From Bacillota bacterium (GTDB taxonomy: Bacteria; Bacillota; Clostridia; Lachnospirales; Lachnospiraceae), in the NCBI GenBank assembly GCA_023408815.1, contig JAEYJO010000047.1, positions 62,001-126,000 on the forward strand: a stretch of 64,000 nucleotides of DNA, in the 5' to 3' direction. Below the pieces are notes generated by a model. The model did not search any database. It was not told the DNA's origin and was given only the letters and a program-made list of their open reading frames with translations. Position numbers and translations under genes: made by a program. How positions within the stretch are numbered: position 1 is the first letter of the stretch; each line of letters opens with the position of its first letter. Positions 59,670 to 64,000 of the stretch are shown here, piece by piece.

Positions 59670-61166
59670 TTATCTGAATGCGATTTCATTCCATCTGAGT
59701 TCATTCTTGAAGTTCCTAATCGTCGTGTCGTTATCGATGACAACGCTTTCGATTCCCATAGCTGCCGCCCAGTCTACCATCTGCTCCACGCTGAGATCAT
59801 AAGAGAATGCGGTATGATGTGCTCCGCCTGCCAGTATCCAAGCCTCCGCTCCTACCTTAAGGTTAGGCTGAGGCGTCCAGAATGCTGTCGCAACCGGAAG
59901 CTTCGGCATAGGCTTTTCTACCTTCTTACAGTCCACCGCATTGATAATCAGACGGAATCTCGTTCCTAAATCGATCAGGGAGGTAGCTACCCCCGGACCA
60001 GTCTTGGAAGTAAATACAAGACGGGCAGGCTCTTCTCTGTTACCCATGGAAAGCGGATTTACTTTGATTCCTGCTTTTCCGTCCGCGACGGTAGGACATA
60101 CCTCCAGCATATGAGCCTGAAGAATGCCTTCCTTGCCGGGCACAAGGTTATAGGTATAATCTTCCATAAAGGAGGTCCCCTTGGCATCCTTAATACCGGA
60201 AGTCATAATCTTCATCAAACGAACCATAGCTGCCGTCTTCCAGTCACCTTCGCCGCCAAAGCCGTAGCCTTTTTCCATAAGTCTCTGGATAGCCAGTCCC
60301 GGAAGCTGCTTCAGCTCTCCTAAATCTCCGAAGTGGGTAACGATAGCCTGATAGTTCTTCTCTTCCAGGAATTTCTCGAAGCCGATTTCAATACCTGCCT
60401 GAACAGCCACGTGTCTTCTGAACTCAGCCGCATCTCTTCCTTCCAAGATTATATCATATTTGGTATAATATTCGTCAACGAGAGAATTAATTTCCCCCTC
60501 TTTTACATCCTTTACATATTCTATGATTTCATTGACGGGATAAGCATCGATTTCCCACCCGAATTTGATCTGCGCTTCTACTTTATCGCCTTCCGTTACC
60601 GCTACGTTTCTCATGTTGTCCGCAATACGGCATACGCGGATATGAGAGGATTCCATGATGCCGATCGCTGTTCTCATCCAGTCAGCAAGATTCTTCTGAA
60701 CTTCTTTATCGCTCCAATGCCCGACTACGATCTTTCTCTCGATTCCCATACGGCTTACGATATGTCCGTATTCCCGGTCTCCGTGAGCGGACTGGTTCTC
60801 GTTCATGAAATCCATATCGATGGTGTCGTAAGGAATCTCTTCGTTAAACTGGGTATGAAGGTGCATCAGCGGCTTTCTGTATTCCTGAAGTCCGAGTATC
60901 CATGACTTCGCAGGGGAAAAGGTGTGCATCCATGTGATAACGCCAGCGCATTCTACGTCCGCATTCGCTTCGTTGAAGGTCTTTCTTATGAGCTCATTAG
61001 TAATCAGAGTGGGCTTCCATACGATTTCAAAAAGCAGTATGCCGGACTTGTTCAGATTCTCTACAATAATCTTTGAATGCTCCGCAACCTTTGCGAGACA
61101 TTCATCTCCATACAAATCCTGAGAGCCGGTGCAAAACCAAAATTTGTAATTCTTTCCTGTTTTCAT
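59670..61166 (-). CDS. araA: L-arabinose isomerase
   Basis: Interconverts L-arabinose and L-ribulose. The 498-residue protein begins with 'FWFCTGSQDLYGDE' and shows the metal-site regions 'GFGGEGDWKTAAMVRLM' (Glu), 'SFMEDYTYN' (Glu), 'AHMLEVCPT' (His) and 'GGAHHTAFSYDLS' (His). Length matches the family (about 495-500). It is first in the araA-kinase-araD operon; aggagg lies 7 bases before the ATG, and a promoter sits about 200 bases upstream, leaving a long leader. Confidence 0.97.
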   Translation of the reverse strand: MKTGKNYKFWFCTGSQDLYGDECLAKVAEHSKIIVENLNKSGILLFEIVWKPTLITNELIRKTFNEANADVECAGVITWMHTFSPAKSWILGLQEYRKPLMHLHTQFNEEIPYDTIDMDFMNENQSAHGDREYGHIVSRMGIERKIVVGHWSDKEVQKNLADWMRTAIGIMESSHIRVCRIADNMRNVAVTEGDKVEAQIKFGWEIDAYPVNEIIEYVKDVKEGEINSLVDEYYTKYDIILEGRDAAEFRRHVAVQAGIEIGFEKFLEEKNYQAIVTHFGDLGELKQLPGLAIQRLMEKGYGFGGEGDWKTAAMVRLMKIMTSGIKDAKGTSFMEDYTYNLVPGKEGILQAHMLEVCPTVADGKAGIKVNPLSMGNREEPARLVFTSKTGPGVATSLIDLGTRFRLIINAVDCKKVEKPMPKLPVATAFWTPQPNLKVGAEAWILAGGAHHTAFSYDLSVEQMVDWAAAMGIESVVIDNDTTIRNFKNELRWNEIAFR

Positions 61167-61256
61167 TATTCAATCCTCCTATAAGCTTGTTGTTTGTAGT
61201 TGTTATGCCGATATGCCGATCGCAGAGGCCGGCACGTCGACAAAGTTGTACTCTTT

Positions 61257-61298
61257 TTGCGTCAGTTGTATTGTTCTATATGCGATTTGCCGACGCAA
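61257..61298. promoter_or_regulatory. Structured part of the araA leader
   Basis: A 7-base inverted repeat ttgcgtc / gacgcaa (61257-61263 / 61292-61298) and two direct gttgta boxes (61245 and 61265, 20 bases apart) lie in the predicted untranslated leader. The gttgta boxes look like AraR half-sites. No full operator is seen. This is the main content of the gap 61167-61364. Confidence 0.35.
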
Positions 61299-61364
61299 GT
61301 TTCAATTATATCTTATGTAATATATATAAACATCTACCGTTTCCCAGTAAATCTTTATAGAATA

Positions 61365-61393
61365 ATAATATATTTTTCCCTTTTACTTGTCAA
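61365..61393 (-). promoter_or_regulatory. Predicted sigma-A promoter of the ara operon
   Basis: Minus-strand ttgaca (61388-61393) and tattat (61365-61370) are separated by 17 bases. A palindrome tgtatttataataca at 61404-61418 lies just upstream and could be a regulator site. Confidence 0.65.
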
Positions 61394-61423
61394 TATATAA
61401 AAGTGTATTTATAATACAAATTT

Positions 61424-61458
61424 AAAAAAGTTGTACCATTTTAAATGATACAACTTTT
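61424..61458 (-). terminator. Terminator of the downstream chemoreceptor gene
   Basis: A perfect 10-bp stem 61426-61435 / 61449-61458 (aaaagttgta / tacaactttt) with an extra inner pairing and an A-run at 61424-61429 forms a hairpin plus U-tract on the minus strand, 81 bases past the chemoreceptor stop. Confidence 0.8.
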
Positions 61459-61538
61459 CATATAATATATTATCGTTTAATTATAAATCAGCTGGTGCTC
61501 TTCGATTCACTTTTATTATCAAATAATTCTGTTTCCTA

Positions 61539-63296
61539 TTACTTAAATCTTTGCACAACCGCTTCTAACTGCTCCGCCAACTCCTTCAGTTCATTGGTTT
61601 GAGCGGCTACCTCTTCCATAGATGCCAGCTGTTCTTCTGAAGTCGCTGAGACTTCCTGCGTAGCTGCAGATGTCTCTTCCGTAGATGCGGAAATGGATTC
61701 CATATTTCCTACGATTTCGTCCTTCATCTGGCGCATCTGCCTGCTATCCTCCGTAATTGACAATACTCCGTCAATGAGTACCTTTATTTCTTCCGCAATA
61801 TTTACGAACGCCTCCTTCGTATTATCAACCGCCAAGGACTGCTCTTCTATAACTCCAAGTACCGAAGACATCGTCTTTACAGAAGAATTCGCATATGTAT
61901 GGATCTCGCTGATAGCGCCGTTTATTTCTCCTACTTCCGCAGCGGACTGCTCCGCAAGCTTGCGAATTTCCTCTGCGACCACCGCGAAGCCTTTTCCCGC
62001 CTCTCCCGCTCTGGCCGCTTCTATGGAAGCGTTGAGGGCAAGGAGGTTGGTCTGCTCGGATATTTGGATAATCGCTTCCGTTACCGAATGTATATTGTTA
62101 GCACTTTCCATTACTTTATTAATGACTTCATCAATTTCACGAATCGCGCCATTCGTCTTGCTCATGGAAGACGAAAGCATCTCGACGGCAGTCAGTCCGC
62201 TCTCCCGCAGTTCTTCTGTATTCTGTGTGGTGCGGTTCATTTCTTCTGTCGATTCCGACACCGATTCTATGTTATTTGCCAGCGCGTCCACCTTGTTCAC
62301 CGTGTCCGCGACGCTGGAAGCCTCATCAGATACGGCACTTGCGACTTCCTGAATGGTAACAGCCACTTCGTTGATCGCCTTGGAGGTTTCATCCGTTATG
62401 CCGGCAAGAGAATCCGAGAATCGAAGAACTGTACTTGAAGATTCTTTCAGGGCTGCCACAAGATCCTGCATATTATAGAGCATGGTATTGAAGGACTGGC
62501 CTAATAGCCCTGTCTCATCCCGGTTCTTAACTGCCAGCGCCGGAATACTGATATTTCCGTCCGAAACCTGCTCCAAGGATCTGCCGATTTGGCGGATAGG
62601 CATGGAAATATGGCGGGCGAAAAGCAAAATAATCATCAGGCCGACGATGAGTGATACGATCAGGACTATAGTCAGCGTTTGCAAAATGGTAGTAGCACCT
62701 TCGTTATAGTCCATAGCATAGGAGCCGGCCGACACGATCCATCCCCAGTCTGCTTCCTGCTTCTGGTAGGATATCTTAAGTGCCGTCGCCTCGGAGTCAG
62801 GCAGGTTCCAAGTATAAGTCACATAGCCGCCACCATTAATTCCCGAGTTGATTTGCTCCTGAACAAATTTCGTGCCGTCGCCGCTCTTATCTTCCACATC
62901 CCATACATTCTGCCCTTCCAGAGACGGGTGGGCAACTTCATTTCCTTGTGCATCGTACACGACAAAGTATCCGTTTTGTCCCAAGTTAACCGTAGAGTTA
63001 ATCAGGCGCTTCCCTTCCGCATCCTTTTCTCCAAGCAAGGCAACCTTGACTTGTTCTTGTGCCTCCTCGAGAGTCAGAGTTCCCCTCTCTACCTCCGCCT
63101 GTTTCGCATCTATCAGTTGAAGCGCCTGCTCCACACTGTTTTTTAATATGATCTCGCCCTTTTTATCGAGCTCCGACTTGGCTGTCATATAGCTGAAAAC
63201 TCCCGTCAACAGCAACGGTATTATCAACAAAAGGCTGCAAATAATAATCAACTTGAACTGAATAGTAAATTTAGTACCTCTTTTCTCCCTTTTCAT
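61539..63296 (-). CDS. Methyl-accepting chemotaxis protein with single Cache sensor
   Basis: The 585-residue receptor has a membrane helix (about 14-36) and a roughly 165-residue extracellular single-Cache (sCache_2-like) domain with 'NGYFVVYDAQGNEVAHPSL' and 'YQKQEADWGWIVSAGSY'. A second helix (about 206-229), a HAMP domain and the signalling coiled coil with the tip 'EAARAGEAGKGFAVVAEEIR' follow. Cache domains of this type often bind small carboxylic acids or sugars. It stands alone downstream of an Mrr-like gene on the same strand and has its own terminator. Confidence 0.94.
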   Translation of the reverse strand: MKREKRGTKFTIQFKLIIICSLLLIIPLLLTGVFSYMTAKSELDKKGEIILKNSVEQALQLIDAKQAEVERGTLTLEEAQEQVKVALLGEKDAEGKRLINSTVNLGQNGYFVVYDAQGNEVAHPSLEGQNVWDVEDKSGDGTKFVQEQINSGINGGGYVTYTWNLPDSEATALKISYQKQEADWGWIVSAGSYAMDYNEGATTILQTLTIVLIVSLIVGLMIILLFARHISMPIRQIGRSLEQVSDGNISIPALAVKNRDETGLLGQSFNTMLYNMQDLVAALKESSSTVLRFSDSLAGITDETSKAINEVAVTIQEVASAVSDEASSVADTVNKVDALANNIESVSESTEEMNRTTQNTEELRESGLTAVEMLSSSMSKTNGAIREIDEVINKVMESANNIHSVTEAIIQISEQTNLLALNASIEAARAGEAGKGFAVVAEEIRKLAEQSAAEVGEINGAISEIHTYANSSVKTMSSVLGVIEEQSLAVDNTKEAFVNIAEEIKVLIDGVLSITEDSRQMRQMKDEIVGNMESISASTEETSAATQEVSATSEEQLASMEEVAAQTNELKELAEQLEAVVQRFK

Positions 63297-63409
63297 TCGT
63301 GCTTCCCTCCTGGAAAATAGATGAACGCGGTCCCCAAAAAATGAATTCTGCCGCGAATATAATAGTAGTATACATCGTACTTCTTTTTGGAGTGGGAGTC
63401 AATAATTAT

Positions 63410-63844
63410 CTATTCCTGCATCATGCTGTCCAAGTATCCTCTGTCCCATAATAATATTTTTAACTTTTTTGCCGCCTCTACGGCAGGCGCTGTAAAATAT
63501 TGGTTAGTAAGTACTGCGCCTACCATGCGGTCGTAGTAGTCTCTGCCCGCATATGCTTCTTGTATTGCCTTCACTCCTACCGGGGTATCATAGCGTTTAC
63601 ATTGGATGGCATAAGTAACTCCGTCCTTCTCAGCTAATATATCAATGCCATAATCGCCGCTGCCTTTCGTTACCTCCACCTCAACGAAGCCTCTTTCCTT
63701 CAATAGCTCCGCACAAAACTGCTCAAAATCCCGTCCCTCCATCTCATCAATCGGGGAAGGTCCTCCCGCCTTGCGCTTCATAATGCATATTAATGTAATA
63801 ACTGCCATCAAAGATATGGCGGCAATCGCACTTATTAGTACCAT
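63410..63844 (-). CDS. Membrane-anchored Mrr-type restriction endonuclease-like protein
   Basis: The 144-residue protein has an N-terminal membrane helix (about 3-22) followed by a small Mrr_cat nuclease fold of the PD-(D/E)xK class. The active-site pattern is 'GSGDYGIDILAEKDGVTYAI' plus 'QCKRY' (Asp ... Gln-x-Lys), and an earlier Glu in 'DFEQFCAELL' is also conserved. It may cut or bind DNA or RNA at the membrane. No methylase or specificity gene is near, so a normal restriction system is unlikely. Ribosome site aaggag precedes the ATG. The edge gap 63845-64000 is AT-rich with nothing else clear. Confidence 0.82.
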   Translation of the reverse strand: MVLISAIAAISLMAVITLICIMKRKAGGPSPIDEMEGRDFEQFCAELLKERGFVEVEVTKGSGDYGIDILAEKDGVTYAIQCKRYDTPVGVKAIQEAYAGRDYYDRMVGAVLTNQYFTAPAVEAAKKLKILLWDRGYLDSMMQE

Positions 63845-64000
63845 TGTACAGTCTCCTTAACATTCTCAAAAAAAATCATAAGTATATATGTACTTTCTGC
63901 CTATGTTTTTACATAAAATTTATCATTAATTTTTATTTTACGGTTGCAGATAGTACTTTAGTAGTATATTATAGTAATGTTCGTTTTGCACGTCATGGTT

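Noticed and set aside
1..64000. CRISPR arrays, rRNA and tRNA genes, intact insertion sequences or prophage genes
   Set aside because: No regularly spaced repeats with spacers, no tRNA or rRNA sequence and no transposase, integrase or phage gene were seen.

Overview
The window looks like a low-to-moderate GC Clostridia chromosome, most likely Lachnospiraceae. The signs are YesM/YesN sensor-regulator pairs, RbsABC-type sugar importers, an AraR repressor with a GntR head and LacI body, split transketolase, a methionine T-box, and SEC-C methionine aminopeptidase. Nearly all genes lie on the minus strand. The exceptions are a truncated AraC-family regulator at the left edge and a DUF885 peptidase near 44 kb. 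The species cannot be named from sequence reading alone.

Layout. 0-8 kb: AraC fragment, PucR/CdaR-type regulator, orphan UgpC/MsmK-type sugar ATPase, a diguanylate cyclase, YesL-like, GNAT and DUF1002 proteins, and a lysophospholipase-like hydrolase. 8-10.7 kb: metG behind a T-box leader. 10.9-21.6 kb: an accessory carbohydrate locus in two minus-strand transcription units. One holds a two-domain esterase, an RbsA ATPase, permease and binding protein, and an MFS carrier. The other holds a response regulator, a histidine kinase with almost no extracellular part, and an RbsA-like protein whose two ATPase sites are both destroyed. 21.7-24.4 kb: map, then an MFS exporter behind a 13-codon leader peptide and competing hairpins that resemble translational attenuation of antibiotic-resistance genes. 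24.4-37.3 kb: rpe, split transketolase, a YtfQRT-YjfF sugar importer, its YesM/YesN pair and a chemoreceptor. 37.6-42.8 kb: araR with the ChvE-MmsA-MmsB multiple-monosaccharide importer. 43-56.3 kb: peptide use, with an OppABCDF importer (OppC carries a large repeated insert), PepF, DUF885 peptidase, MarR and small membrane proteins. 57.3-61.2 kb: araA, a ribulokinase and araD. 61.5-64 kb: a second chemoreceptor and an Mrr-like membrane protein.

How it fits together. Pentoses probably enter through the ChvE/Mms and Ytf importers, pass through AraA, ribulokinase and AraD to xylulose 5-phosphate, and feed Rpe and transketolase. A near-consensus AraR operator lies just downstream of the chvE promoter. 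The two chemoreceptors and the YesM/YesN pairs would sense the same kinds of substrate.

Most interesting items: the pseudo-ABC/kinase/regulator trio and its esterase-transport operon; the leader-peptide-controlled MFS exporter; the four-repeat extracellular insert in OppC; a dispersed structured repeat that abuts terminator T-tracts; and a roughly 200-bp MITE-like element inside the ytf operon.
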